Both the position numbers and the translations under genes were made by a program. From positions 1,302,001 to 1,366,000 of the forward strand of contig NZ_CP080598.1 in the NCBI RefSeq assembly GCF_019598945.1: a DNA stretch of 64,000 nt. Reading direction: 5' to 3'. The number at the start of each line of letters is the position of its first letter. The stretch's first letter is position 1. The notes under the pieces were generated by a model. The model saw nothing but the letters and a program-made list of their open reading frames with translations, made no database searches and was not told the origin of the DNA. Shown in pieces: positions 48,853-59,850 of this stretch. The DNA is from Sphaerospermopsis torques-reginae ITEP-024. GTDB taxonomy: Bacteria > Cyanobacteriota > Cyanobacteriia > Cyanobacteriales > Nostocaceae.

Positions 48853-49623
48853 CTAAAGCAATACCTTCATCAATATCTCCCTTACCCAAGCTTCCTGATC
48901 AGAAGATAAACCAGGTTTTAGAACTTGTGAATAATCAATTGCTAAATCAAATCTAGCCCGTTCATAGATTTCATTAAGTAACCTCTGTAAATCAATCACA
49001 GGTTCATTTTCTCCCGAACGCAAAGGAACGGGAAAAACAGGAATAGGATCTTGTAAATCAAAACTGTAAAGGTCTGCATCTGGTCGTTGATGACTGCGGC
49101 TAACTAAAATGTGATAATCGCTTTTATTTGCTCCTATAATTGGCAAAGATTCACCTAATCTCAATAGGTCAATTTCCACTAAATTAGTAGCAGATGCTAA
49201 AATTTTCTGTCTCTTATTTTCGTAAACTGTTCTACCTTCCTTAGACCGTTTATTTCTGGGAGAAAGTATTTCAATTACAGTCACTACTTCCCGGCTTTGT
49301 GTGGCTTTCACTTCCAAAAATCGCTCAATTACTTCTTCATACATGGGAACTTTAACTTTACTAGGTTCTGCTAGTTTTGTAGTAGTTAAAGTTGTCCCAG
49401 TTTCTGCATTATTATTTCTTTTCGCAACAGCTACATCAGCAATTCCCACTAGGAAAATATCATCCACACTTGTGTAAACTCGCTCCTCAATAGAAACCCT
49501 GTATTGAGGGGCAATTTGAGGAGTTAAATCATCAGCTATAGCGACAATTAAACGATTATGTACTTGATGCCATAATTCAGGTTGTTCTAAATACGGATTC
49601 ATACCAGGAAACGGATTTTGCAT
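48853..49623 (-). CDS. DUF4058 family protein
   Basis: Begins MQNPFPGMNPYLEQPELWHQVHNRLI, the hallmark of the DUF4058 family, which is abundant in cyanobacteria and of unknown function. VIEILSPRNKR followed by GRTVYENKRQKIL recalls a Uma2/PD-(D/E)xK-like core, but I do not assert nuclease activity. The ATG at 49623 has GGAG 9 nt upstream and fits the family start; a TTG at 49638 extends the frame. ~256 aa. Confidence 0.9.
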   Translation of the reverse strand: MQNPFPGMNPYLEQPELWHQVHNRLIVAIADDLTPQIAPQYRVSIEERVYTSVDDIFLVGIADVAVAKRNNNAETGTTLTTTKLAEPSKVKVPMYEEVIERFLEVKATQSREVVTVIEILSPRNKRSKEGRTVYENKRQKILASATNLVEIDLLRLGESLPIIGANKSDYHILVSRSHQRPDADLYSFDLQDPIPVFPVPLRSGENEPVIDLQRLLNEIYERARFDLAIDYSQVLKPGLSSDQEAWVREILMKVLL

Positions 49624-49937
49624 TTGCACTGTCTCCAACTTATTTACATCTCCTTTGATAGAATTATTTTATCGCTCTGTAGGTTGGCTTGACAATTTTT
49701 TTGGATTATGCTTGGATTGTGCGATGCCTGGGGCGAGTTTAGCGATCGCATAACCTAAAGTATATTTAGTTAAGTGAGCAGTATTGCGATATAACCTCTC
49801 ATTTAATCCACCTAATCAGATAGGAATTAGGACGATTAAAATTAACTAATATGTGTAATTATTAGTGACTTCCACTTGCTAAACTAAAAGAGTGTAATTC
49901 AATATAAAAACCCATTTAAAACATCCAATTCAAAAAT
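49624..49937. other. Upstream gap, nothing recognised
   Basis: AT-rich with one HIP1 site near 49743. Should contain divergent promoters for the DUF4058 and DUF2808 genes. Confidence 0.4.
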
Positions 49938-50480
49938 ATGAACAGCTTTCAAACTTTATGTAAAACCCTAGCTATTAGTACAGGAATCTTTTTGTTATCT
50001 GTACCTGCTACTTATGGAATACCAGCAACAAAATTATTGACTGCCAAAACAACTTACAATCAAACAGGTTCTTGGAACGCAACTTATTATTTTACAATCA
50101 AATTACCAGAATCTCTGGCTAATTGGCAATTAAAACAAGTTGTTTTGACACAAATAGAAGGTGTAGAAAATATCAAATTCAATCAGAAAAACAGTTTTGC
50201 TTTTGTAGAAGCAGATGGACAAAAAGAAAAGCTAGGTATTACCCTAACCAAAAGTTCAACTCAACCACAAACTATCATTGCTACTTTTGATAAACCAATT
50301 TCTGCAAATCAAACAATTACTATTGCTTTAAAACCTTTTTATAATCCCGTCAGTGAAGGTATTTATCTATTTCGAGTTCATGTTATTTCCTCTGGTGAAA
50401 AGACGAATAATTTAGTTGTGGGAACTGGTCGGTTGCAATTTTACAATGATTTTGATAATCACCTATTTTATCAAAGGTAA
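49938..50480 (+). CDS. Secreted DUF2808-type protein
   Basis: 180 residues with a signal peptide (1-27, cleavage near ATYGI). The mature part is beta-rich: WNATYYFTIKLPESL, WQLKQVVLTQIEGVENI, ITIALKPFYNPVSEGIYLFRVHV, the pattern of DUF2808 proteins exported by cyanobacteria. The function is unknown; it is presumably periplasmic or extracellular. It converges on the phosphatase gene with a 46-bp gap. Confidence 0.82.
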   Translation: MNSFQTLCKTLAISTGIFLLSVPATYGIPATKLLTAKTTYNQTGSWNATYYFTIKLPESLANWQLKQVVLTQIEGVENIKFNQKNSFAFVEADGQKEKLGITLTKSSTQPQTIIATFDKPISANQTITIALKPFYNPVSEGIYLFRVHVISSGEKTNNLVVGTGRLQFYNDFDNHLFYQR

Positions 50481-50526
50481 AGTGTTGATAAATTGCTGAT
50501 TTTTCAGACAAATTCAGCAATATCCA

Positions 50527-51057
50527 TCAATTAGTTAAGAATGCTAGACGACAATTATTCAGCAGCACATTTAATTCTCGTGCAACTTGTAATGGATTTT
50601 CACTTAACATTACAGCTTCATGAGGATTTCTTCCTGTTCTTATAACAGCAGAAATTGCATCTTGATTAGAAAATCCCCGCATAGTAACTAACCACGCTGC
50701 TAATATATGTCCAGTGCGGCCAATTCCACCAGCACAATGCACAACTACTTTTTCATTTTGTTGATTTGCTGTGATCAAAAAAGGTATAATTTTCTCTGTG
50801 AGTGTTTCTAAATCAGATAAATAAAAATCTTCAATTGGTGTCCAACAAATTTTTTTATTACCAAATTCTTGCCGATATTTATCTAAAAGGTGGGCATAAT
50901 TAGCTAGTTGTTTTTCACTAAGTAAACAGCAAACTCGCCTGATATTTTGGAATTTCATAAACTCAATCCAATCATATACCTGATTATCAGTATATCCAGG
51001 TCGAGAAGCACCAAAAACTATTGTTTCTTGTTCCCAAGCAGGGGCAAATTTGTACAT
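50527..51057 (-). CDS. Dual-specificity/tyrosine phosphatase-like protein
   Basis: Signature H-C108-A-G-G-I-G-R114-T-G is the CX5R active site of cysteine-based phosphatases. A probable general acid is Asp in the EDFYLSDLE segment (~77-85). 176 residues, no membrane segment. It is the last gene of a tightly packed minus-strand run: only 2 bp separate it from the HEAT-repeat gene. It may regulate or modify a component of that module, or act on a small phosphate metabolite. Confidence 0.9.
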   Translation of the reverse strand: MYKFAPAWEQETIVFGASRPGYTDNQVYDWIEFMKFQNIRRVCCLLSEKQLANYAHLLDKYRQEFGNKKICWTPIEDFYLSDLETLTEKIIPFLITANQQNEKVVVHCAGGIGRTGHILAAWLVTMRGFSNQDAISAVIRTGRNPHEAVMLSENPLQVARELNVLLNNCRLAFLTN

Positions 51058-51059
51058 CT

Positions 51060-52019
51060 TTAAATAGCCAAATTTTCAATCTTTTTAATTGCTCTTTCCG
51101 CGTAAATAGAAACATCTCTATCAGGATCATCTAGTGCTTGTTGAAGTGCATTTAAAGCATCAGCATTTTCTAAGTTACCAAGTGCTATAGCTGCCTCTTT
51201 TCTGACATCAGAATATTCGTCTGTTAGTGCTTTAATCAAATCAGGCAATAAATTTTGATCTGGCATTTTTTGTAATACTTGAAGCGTGAATTTTCGCACT
51301 TGCCAATGTTCATCTTCTAGAGCAATTTTCAAAGCTGTAATTGCTTCTGAATTAGCGTGAATTGCTAGAGATTTAGCTGCATTGCGTCGTACTTGCCAAT
51401 CAGGATCGGAAGTTAATAATTGACTCAATAATGTGACAATTTCTTGATCTACTAAATGTCCTAAAGTTAATGCTGTTGCACGACGGACATTATCATCAGA
51501 ATCATTAATTAAAGATAAAGCTGGTGGACAGATTTGTACTTGGTTTAAATAACGTAAAGTTGTCACAGCAGCTTCTCGGAGTTCTGAATATTTGGAATCA
51601 AAAAAAGATAACACCGCAGGTAAAGATTGAATATCATGTATCTTCCGCAATAAGATTAAGATGTTAATTTGGAGATTGATATTTTCTTGATTCAGTGCAT
51701 CCAATAAAAGCAATAAATGATCTGTGGTGACTAATTCACCTAATGCTGATAATGCTTCAGTGCGAACTTCTATATCTGGGGAAGCGAGAGTTTTTAATAA
51801 AGCGGGTACAGCAACAGGATTAGCAAGTTCCCAAAGTGCAGATACGGCTATTTTTTGTACTGCGGTGCTTTCATCTTGGAGAGCGATAATTAAAGCGTCA
51901 ACTGCTGCGTCTTCTCCTAGATGTTGTAGAGATTTTACCGCAACTAGGCGATCGCTCACATCAGGCGATCGCAACATTTCCAACCATTGATTTAATTCTG
52001 AATCTGTATCTGTAAACAT
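51060..52019 (-). CDS. HEAT-repeat protein
   Basis: About eight consecutive ~31-residue HEAT/PBS-type helical repeats with the D-x-(D/E)-x-x-V-R-x-x-A-(A/V)-x-x-L consensus (for example DVRKEAAIALGNL, NVRRATALTLGHL, WQVRRNAAKSL). Such solenoids bind proteins, and in cyanobacteria relatives include phycobilin-lyase factors, although no lyase motif is visible. ATG 52019 (MFTDTDSEL) has GAGGTG upstream and avoids overlap with the ferredoxin gene; the open frame extends to 52115. 320 aa. 10 bp after the ferredoxin gene. Confidence 0.9.
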   Translation of the reverse strand: MFTDTDSELNQWLEMLRSPDVSDRLVAVKSLQHLGEDAAVDALIIALQDESTAVQKIAVSALWELANPVAVPALLKTLASPDIEVRTEALSALGELVTTDHLLLLLDALNQENINLQINILILLRKIHDIQSLPAVLSFFDSKYSELREAAVTTLRYLNQVQICPPALSLINDSDDNVRRATALTLGHLVDQEIVTLLSQLLTSDPDWQVRRNAAKSLAIHANSEAITALKIALEDEHWQVRKFTLQVLQKMPDQNLLPDLIKALTDEYSDVRKEAAIALGNLENADALNALQQALDDPDRDVSIYAERAIKKIENLAI

Positions 52020-52029
52020 TTCTGCACCT

Positions 52030-52257
52030 CTACCGCAATAAAAAAGGAATTTGTACTGTAATCGCATTTGTTGGACATTCTTTCTCACAGGGTAGACAGA
52101 ACCAACATTCATCATATTTCATGTACGCTTTTCCTGTTTCTGGATTTTTTGCTAACACATCCAAAGGACAAACTTCAATACAAGCAACACATTTTTCTAA
52201 ACATTTAGATTCATCCACAATTACTGGGACATCTACTCTTTGATTAATTAAAGCCAT
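52030..52257 (-). CDS. 2x[4Fe-4S] ferredoxin, APS-reductase beta-subunit-like
   Basis: 75 residues with two cluster motifs: C19-x3-C23-x2-C26-x3-C30-P and C51-x2-C54-x2-C57-x3-C61-P. The wording between them (VLAKNPETGKAYMKYDECWFC) and the end (ECPTNAITVQIPF) resemble the beta subunit (AprB) of dissimilatory APS reductase, minus its C-terminal extension. A flavoprotein resembling the alpha subunit is encoded three genes upstream on the same strand, so the two probably form one redox enzyme. Confidence 0.9.
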   Translation of the reverse strand: MALINQRVDVPVIVDESKCLEKCVACIEVCPLDVLAKNPETGKAYMKYDECWFCLPCEKECPTNAITVQIPFLLR

Positions 52258-52287
52258 AATTGTGTAACTTCCTAATTTGATTAAAAA

Positions 52288-53342
52288 TTAAACAAAAAAT
52301 TCCAATTCTTCCCTAAAAGAAACCACCATTTCATTCAATGCTTCCAGATCAATTAAAAAAGCATCATGTCCGTGGATTGATTTGAGCAAACCCAATTGAG
52401 CATGAGGAATTAAATCTACTAATTCTTGTTGTTCTACTGGAGGATAAAGAACATCAGAATCAATGGAGATAATTAAAGTTGGTTGATTGATACTTTGCAA
52501 AACCGATTGATAATCTTTTCTATTCCATCCCACATCATGACTATCCATTGCATGAGTTAATGTAATATAAGTATTAGCATCAAAACGTTCTATTAGTTTT
52601 TGACCTTGATAATGTAAATAACTAGCCATAGCAAACTGATTGGATTCATCCTGCTGTCTGCCAAAACGATTTGAAAAACTCTCCCAATAACGATAGGTAA
52701 TCATTGCCATCATTCGTGCTACAGCTAGTCCTTGGTTCGGTGGTGCATCACTTGTATAGTTTCCCCCTTGCCAATTTGGATCTGTATAAATTGCCTGTCT
52801 TTGTGCTTCACTTAAACCAATAGACCATGCTGAATGTTTTCCAGGTGATGCCATTGGTGCGATCGCTCTCACCTTTTCTGGATATAATAAAGCCCATTCT
52901 AAAACTTGCATTCCACCCAATGAACCACCAATTACCAACTGTAGAAATTTAACTTCTAAATATTCTAAAAGTGCAGCTTGGAGGTGAACCATATCCCGAA
53001 TTGTAATTCTGGGAAAAGATGCACCATAAACCTTTCCTGTATTTGGGTTAATAGAAGTTGCTCCAGTTGTACCGTAACAACTTCCTAAAATGTTGCTGCA
53101 CACGATAAAATCCTGAGCAGGATCAAAGGCTTTCCCAGAACCAAACAAATCTCCCCACCAGTCGTCAGCGTCCGCAGAACCAGTAAGCGCGTGACAAATT
53201 AAGACTCCATTATCGCGGTTTATGTTTAATTTTCCCCAAGTACGGTAAGCAACCTGAACATTAATTAATACTTCACCAGATTCTAATGGAAATGGTTTTG
53301 ATAACTGGTAAAACTGGGTTTGTGGTGAAATGAAGTCTAGGT

Positions 53343-53349
<7 letters not shown>
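52288..53349 (-). CDS. metX: Homoserine O-acetyltransferase
   Basis: Acetylates homoserine for direct sulfhydrylation. Alpha/beta-hydrolase fold with nucleophile Ser143 in GGSLGGMQ, the oxyanion-region motif CHALTGSADADDWWGD, CSNILGSCYGTTGATS, and C-terminal acid and base in SIDSDVLYPPVEQQEL and HGHDAFLID. 353 aa is standard for MetX. MetX enzymes of some lineages use succinyl-CoA, so acyl specificity is not certain. It follows metY by 77 bp, forming the classical MetX-MetY pair. Confidence 0.95.
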
Positions 53350-54749
<1,400 letters not shown>

Positions 54750-54819
54750 TTATTCAAGTAGGTTGACTATCAAAAAATAAGGAGGTTTTTAATTAGTTTC
54801 TGATTTACTAATTATCTAA

Positions 54820-56535
54820 TTATCTAACCGCAACATCATAAACTTCTTGCTGTAAATCAACCTCCACAACATAAGGCTCAATTTGACGTTTGAATAAAAT
54901 CATTTCTCCTAATTCATTCTTTTTCAAATTTACATGACAAAACCACTCTTCATTATTTTTATCTGGAAAATCCAACCGATAATGATATAAACCCCAACGA
55001 CTTTCCCGACGATATAAAGATGCTCGTGCTGCCATTTCTGCACAATCACGGATAAAATGTACTTCCATACACCGCATCAGTTCATGAGGGTCACGCGCTC
55101 CCATTTGGGCTAATATTTCATGATAACGCACAAAATTATTTAGTCCAATTTCCATTTTATTACCGGATTTTGGTGGTTGTAGATAATCATTCACTATTCG
55201 GCGTAACTTATATTCAACTTGAGTATGAGGAATACCATTTGGTTGATTTAATGGTTCATAAATTCTCGCTTTTTCTGTTTCCAGAAAATCAGGATCAGGT
55301 TCTATATGTTCTAAATTTTCAATATAATTAATGGCATTTTCTCCTGCTAACCGACCAAAGACAAATGCACCAATCATATAATTATGAGGAACGCTGGCCA
55401 TATCTCCGGCTGCATAAAGTCCGGGTACTGTAGTTTCTGCTTTTTCATTCACCCACACACCAGAAGCACTATGTCCACTACATAATCCTATTTCTGAAAT
55501 ATTCATTTCTACGCCATGAGTACGGTAATTTTCACCTCTACCCTCATGAAAACGTTCTCTACTCGGTCTTTCATTTGCCCATAAAACGGACTCAATTTCG
55601 GAAATTGTATCCTCATCCAAATGAGTCATTTTCATTTGAATTGGTCCTTTACCAGAGTTTAATTCTTTCCAAATCTCTAACATCATTTGCCCACTCCAAT
55701 AATCGCAATTAATGAAGCGGTTTCCTTCAGCATTGGCTGTATACGCACCAAATGGACCCGCAACATAGGCACAGGCTGGACCATTATAATCTTTGATTAA
55801 TGGGTTGATCTGGAAACATTCAATATTGCTTAATTCTGCTCCTGCATGATAAGCCATTGAATAACCATCTCCGGCATTTGTAGGATTTTCATAAGTTCCA
55901 TAAAGATAGCCAGATGCAGGCAAACCCAAACGTCCACAAGCACCTGTAGAAAGTATAACAGCTTTAGCTTGAATAACTACAAAATCTCCACCGCGCACAT
56001 CAAACCCAACTGCACCAATGGCTCTACCATTTTTTACTAATATTCTAGTTGCCATAACGCGGTTTGTAACCTTCACTTTATGGCGTTTAACTTGGCGGGT
56101 AAGAATGGTTTTTAAGTCTTTACCTTCTGGCATGGGTAAGACATATTTTCCTACCCGATGCACTTGTTTAACGTCATAATTCCCTTGGGGATCTTTTTGG
56201 AATTTAACGCCCCAATTCTCTAATTCTTGAATGGTTTCAAAACCTAATTTACCTGTTTGATAAACGGCTTTTTGGTGCAGAATACCATCGTTAGCAATGG
56301 TGACTTCGCGGGTATATTGTTCTGGGGTGGAATTGCCAGGAATAACGGCTGTATTAACTCCATCCATTCCCATTGCGATCGCCCCACTACGGCGAATATT
56401 TGCTTTTTCTAAAATTAACACCTCAGCATCAGGATTTGCTTGTTTGGCTTTAATTCCTGCCATTGTCCCCGCAGTCCCACCACCAATTACTAAAACGTCG
56501 GTTTTTAGCCACTGTGTATTGATGTTTGTTACCAT
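54820..56535 (-). CDS. FAD-dependent APS-reductase-alpha-like / fumarate-reductase-type flavoprotein
   Basis: 571 residues with the FAD-binding VLVIGGGTAGTMAG (14-27), EKANIRRSGAIAMGMDGVN, ILSTGACGRLG, NAGDGYSMAYHAGAEL, the catalytic-region CSGHSASGVWVNEK and the C-terminal FAD contact GLYAAGDMASVPHNYMIGAFVFGRLAGENA. The INPLIKDYNGPACAYVAGPFG stretch and overall plan resemble the APS reductase alpha subunit more than succinate dehydrogenase. Together with the small ferredoxin (52030-52257) it may be an AprAB-like oxidoreductase acting on a sulfur compound; the substrate is not established. 82 bp upstream of metY. Confidence 0.88.
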   Translation of the reverse strand: MVTNINTQWLKTDVLVIGGGTAGTMAGIKAKQANPDAEVLILEKANIRRSGAIAMGMDGVNTAVIPGNSTPEQYTREVTIANDGILHQKAVYQTGKLGFETIQELENWGVKFQKDPQGNYDVKQVHRVGKYVLPMPEGKDLKTILTRQVKRHKVKVTNRVMATRILVKNGRAIGAVGFDVRGGDFVVIQAKAVILSTGACGRLGLPASGYLYGTYENPTNAGDGYSMAYHAGAELSNIECFQINPLIKDYNGPACAYVAGPFGAYTANAEGNRFINCDYWSGQMMLEIWKELNSGKGPIQMKMTHLDEDTISEIESVLWANERPSRERFHEGRGENYRTHGVEMNISEIGLCSGHSASGVWVNEKAETTVPGLYAAGDMASVPHNYMIGAFVFGRLAGENAINYIENLEHIEPDPDFLETEKARIYEPLNQPNGIPHTQVEYKLRRIVNDYLQPPKSGNKMEIGLNNFVRYHEILAQMGARDPHELMRCMEVHFIRDCAEMAARASLYRRESRWGLYHYRLDFPDKNNEEWFCHVNLKKNELGEMILFKRQIEPYVVEVDLQQEVYDVAVR

Positions 56536-56566
56536 ATACCACTCTTTTAAGAATTCAAAATTTTTT

Positions 56567-56599
56567 TCTCACGCAGAGGCGCAGAGAGCGCAGAGAAAG
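56567..56599. repeat. Dispersed repeat TCTCACGCAGAGGCGCAGAG
   Basis: Inverted relative of the 33230 and 43703 sequences, lying between the lipoprotein and flavoprotein genes of the sulfur operon. Confidence 0.6.
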
Positions 56600-56665
56600 T
56601 CAAGGAAGATTTTTAGAAATAATTGATAATTAGTAATTTTTCTATTACCAATTACCAACTATAAA

Positions 56666-57721
56666 TTATTTCTTTTCTTGCCAAACTACTTCTTTAACCT
56701 TAATTTCTTTAGGAATCAATTTGATTTGATAAAAAGTATCAGCAATTTCTTGTTGTTTGCTAATTACTTCCTCTGTCAGAGGTAGTACACCATAATCACG
56801 CCGCTTTTCTGCTGTTTCTAAAACAGCCGCATCTATACCCAATACAGGTGAAAGTAACTGAGCTACTTCAGTAGGATTATTTTTTGCCCAATCGCTAACT
56901 TTATTTACCCCATCCAAAACTGTTTTTAAACCTTCTGGATTTTTATCTACAAAAGATTTAGCAGCCAGATAATAACCTAAATTGGGAGCTAATCCAGTGG
57001 CATCTGTGAGAGTGCGTGCGCCAGTTGCTTTTTCGGCTGCGGCTAAAAATGGGTCCCAAATTGCCCAAGCATCAACATTTCTACCTTCAAATGCTACACG
57101 AGCATCTGCTGGAGGAAGGAAAGTTGGTTTGATATCGGTGTATTTTAATCCAGCTTTTTCTAGGGCTTTGACTACTAAATAGTTAGTATTTGATCCTTTC
57201 GCAAAAGCAACTTTTTTACCTTTAAGATCAGCCACATTTTTAATAGGTGAATCCTTATGAACAATAATCGCTTCTGCTTTGGGAGTCCAAGGATCATAGG
57301 CAACATATACAAATGGTGTACCTGCTGCTTGAGCAAAAATTGGTGGTGCTTCTCCCGTGTAACCAAAGTCAATACTACCAGCATTTAAAGCTTCTAACAT
57401 CGGTGGACCTGCGGGAAATTCAGTCCATGTCACAGAAGCACCAGAGGCTTTTAACGCTTTTTCTAATTCCCCTTTTGCTTTGAGTGCGTAAAGAACAGTT
57501 GCAGCTTTTTGGTAGCCAATGCGAATTACGGTATTGCTATTTGCTGCATTAGAAGTTGGATTTGGACTAGCTGTTTCGGTTGTGTTGGGAGAACAAGCAG
57601 AAATAGCTAAAGTCAAGCTTAATCCAACTGCAAACAGTAAGAAAAAATTGCGAAAGTTCGATTTTTTAAGAAAAGTGATTCCAACTTCAAATAATCGGAA
57701 TAGAGAGAATTTACTCAACAT
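56666..57721 (-). CDS. Sulfonate-type ABC transporter substrate-binding lipoprotein (SsuA-like)
   Basis: Lipobox AISAC with Cys43 as lipid site after a long hydrophobic leader, then a Thr/Asn/Pro-rich linker. The binding domain has RIGYQKAATVLYALKAKG, TWTEFPAGPPMLEALNAGSIDFGYTGEAPPIFAQAAG, GKKVAFAKGSNTNYLVVKALEKAGL, FLPPADARVAFEGRNVDAWAIWDPF, all typical of the SsuA/TauA family for aliphatic sulfonates. I take ATG 57721; a TTG at 57754 extends the frame. No permease or ATPase gene lies beside it, so it must work with a transporter encoded elsewhere. First gene of the putative sulfur operon. Confidence 0.92.
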   Translation of the reverse strand: MLSKFSLFRLFEVGITFLKKSNFRNFFLLFAVGLSLTLAISACSPNTTETASPNPTSNAANSNTVIRIGYQKAATVLYALKAKGELEKALKASGASVTWTEFPAGPPMLEALNAGSIDFGYTGEAPPIFAQAAGTPFVYVAYDPWTPKAEAIIVHKDSPIKNVADLKGKKVAFAKGSNTNYLVVKALEKAGLKYTDIKPTFLPPADARVAFEGRNVDAWAIWDPFLAAAEKATGARTLTDATGLAPNLGYYLAAKSFVDKNPEGLKTVLDGVNKVSDWAKNNPTEVAQLLSPVLGIDAAVLETAEKRRDYGVLPLTEEVISKQQEIADTFYQIKLIPKEIKVKEVVWQEKK

Positions 57722-57922
57722 TACCCTACTTGTAAAGGTCAATAAAATATTCAAACTTTAAGTCAATTCATGATAAAACTACAGTATGTCAATCGAGTTA
57801 CCGTATTTTACTCTTAAAATATCACATAGAGGAAATTGAAATGCAAGCTTTTCTTTAAAAAAAGTAATTATTCTGTCATTTAGTTATTCACTTCGTAATT
57901 TTATATACCAGATCGCCGTGAA

Positions 57923-58993
57923 ATGCTGAAAAAATCAGATTTGAACAATAGCCTTTTGCAAGAGGAAGTACAAACAGATTCTTCCCATCTCCCACAAGAA
58001 GAAGTTATTCAACTCCTGAAACAAGTAATTGAACCTACCCTAAAAAACGACATCGTTAGTTTAGGAATGGTACGAAATCTGCGGATAGTTGATCAATATA
58101 TTTATTTGCGCTTGTATATAGGTTCTCGTCAGCAGCACTTAGAAGCAGAAATAGAAACCGTTTTATCATCATTAACTTGGTGTAAAAAAACCTACATTCA
58201 AGTTTGTACAATTCCAGGGGTAAAAACGACATTAGCCATATCTAGCGGTAAAGGGGGTGTGGGTAAATCCACAACCGCAGTTAATTTAGCCGCGGCTTTG
58301 AGGTTAACAGGAGCGAAAGTTGGGTTATTAGATGCTGATGTTTATGGTCCTAATGTTCCTCAGATGTTGGGATTAGGACAATCGGAAGTTACAGTTATTG
58401 ATACTGCTAATGGTCAGAAATTTTTACCTTTAGAAGTTCATGGTATCAAAGTCATATCTGTAGGATTGTTGGCAGAACCGGATCATCCTCTAGCATGGCG
58501 TGGACCCGTCTTACATAAAATCATTACTCAATTTATCCATGCAGTTGAGTGGGGAGAATTGGACTATCTGTTGATAGACTTGCCTCCCGGTACTGGTGAT
58601 GCTCAAATCACGATTGTGCAAGAAAGCCCGATTTGTGGGGTGATATTGGTAACAACACCTCAACAAGTGGCTGTTGCTGATGTGCGTCGCAGTATCTATA
58701 TGTTTCGTCAAGTGGGTGTTCCTGTTCTCGGTATTATCGAGAATATGAGCTATTTTATCGGCGTAAATGGGGAAGAAACTGCGATTTTTGGCAGTGGCGG
58801 CGGTGAAAAGTTATCAAATGAACTCCAAGCACCGCTTTTAGGCAAAATTCCCCTCGATCCGCGTATTTGTAATGGTGGTGATACTGGTCAACCTCTTACC
58901 CTTGCTGACTCTAGTTTAGCTACAAGTCAGGTATTTATAGATATTGCTGCGGCTTTAGAGAATACTTTTCTTGCTTTTTCTAGTGATCTATGA
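57923..58993 (+). CDS. mrp: Mrp/ApbC-family iron-sulfur cluster carrier ATPase
   Basis: P-loop NTPase (deviant Walker A GKGGVGKST, 109-117) preceded by a MIP18/DUF59-type domain (~25-100; VIQLLKQVIEPTLKNDI). LLDADVYGPNVPQMLGL, LIDLPPGTGDAQ, TTPQQVAVADVRRSIYMF and IENMSYF are present, then IFGSGGGEKL. The CxxC found in many Mrp proteins is absent, as is usual in cyanobacterial members. 356 aa. Probably carries and transfers Fe-S clusters. It diverges from the sulfur operon and is followed by the SDR gene. Confidence 0.94.
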   Translation: MLKKSDLNNSLLQEEVQTDSSHLPQEEVIQLLKQVIEPTLKNDIVSLGMVRNLRIVDQYIYLRLYIGSRQQHLEAEIETVLSSLTWCKKTYIQVCTIPGVKTTLAISSGKGGVGKSTTAVNLAAALRLTGAKVGLLDADVYGPNVPQMLGLGQSEVTVIDTANGQKFLPLEVHGIKVISVGLLAEPDHPLAWRGPVLHKIITQFIHAVEWGELDYLLIDLPPGTGDAQITIVQESPICGVILVTTPQQVAVADVRRSIYMFRQVGVPVLGIIENMSYFIGVNGEETAIFGSGGGEKLSNELQAPLLGKIPLDPRICNGGDTGQPLTLADSSLATSQVFIDIAAALENTFLAFSSDL

Positions 58994-59066
58994 GATGCTT
59001 GATTTTAAATCTACAAAATCTCTATCAAGTTACCGTATTTTATTAATTAATCAATGGGTGTTTACT

Positions 59067-59816
59067 ATGGCAGGTAAATTAGATGGTAAAGTGGCTATTA
59101 TTACCGGAGCTTCTTCGGGAATTGGTAAAGCTACGGCTATTTCATTAGCAGCAGAAGGGGCAAAAGTAGTAATTGCTGCCAGAAGGGGAGAGCGTTTAGA
59201 AGCAGTAGCAAAACATATTACTGAAAATGGTAGACAAGCATTACCTGTTGTTGCAGATATTACCGATGAAGTACAGGTTAAAAATTTGATCCAAAAAGCT
59301 AATGCAGAATTTGGGCGCGTAGATATTTTGGTAAACAATGCAGGTATATCATTTCCAGGCAGGATTGAAAATGCAGATCCCGCAAACTGGCGAAAAATGA
59401 TTGATATTAATGTTCTGGCGTTAATGTACGCAACTTACACAGTTTTACCTATATTCAAAGCGCAGAAATCAGGACATATCGTTAATATTTCATCCGTAGC
59501 TGGTCGCATCGCTCGTGCAGGAATGGCTGGTTATAATGTGACTAAATGGGGTGTAAACGCCTTTTCGGAAGCATTACGGCAAGAAGTGTATCAAGATAAT
59601 ATCCGTGTTACTATTATTGAGCCTGGTTTGGTAGAAACAGAAATTGATCAGCATATTACCGATGTAGTGGCAAAGCAGGAAATTGAAACCAGACGAAAAG
59701 CAATTACACCATTACAAAGTGAAGATATAGCAGCAGCAATAATTTATGCTGTTACCCAACCACAGCACGTAAATGTGAATGAAATCTTGATTCGGCCTAC
59801 TCTGCAAGATCGATAA
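59067..59816 (+). CDS. Short-chain dehydrogenase/reductase
   Basis: Classical SDR of 249 residues: cofactor loop TGASSGIG (13-20), NNAGISFPGR, catalytic Ser in VNISSVAGR, and Y156-N-V-T-K160. Arg residues after strand 2 (AARRGERLE) favour NADP(H). It resembles the YdfG / serine-type dehydrogenase group of cyanobacteria; the substrate is unknown. I chose ATG 59067 because the fold begins there; the open frame reaches back to 58971, overlapping mrp. 35 bp before the MFS gene. Confidence 0.93.
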   Translation: MAGKLDGKVAIITGASSGIGKATAISLAAEGAKVVIAARRGERLEAVAKHITENGRQALPVVADITDEVQVKNLIQKANAEFGRVDILVNNAGISFPGRIENADPANWRKMIDINVLALMYATYTVLPIFKAQKSGHIVNISSVAGRIARAGMAGYNVTKWGVNAFSEALRQEVYQDNIRVTIIEPGLVETEIDQHITDVVAKQEIETRRKAITPLQSEDIAAAIIYAVTQPQHVNVNEILIRPTLQDR

Positions 59817-59850
59817 TCACCAAAATCATATCAAAAATTAGGTAGTTTTA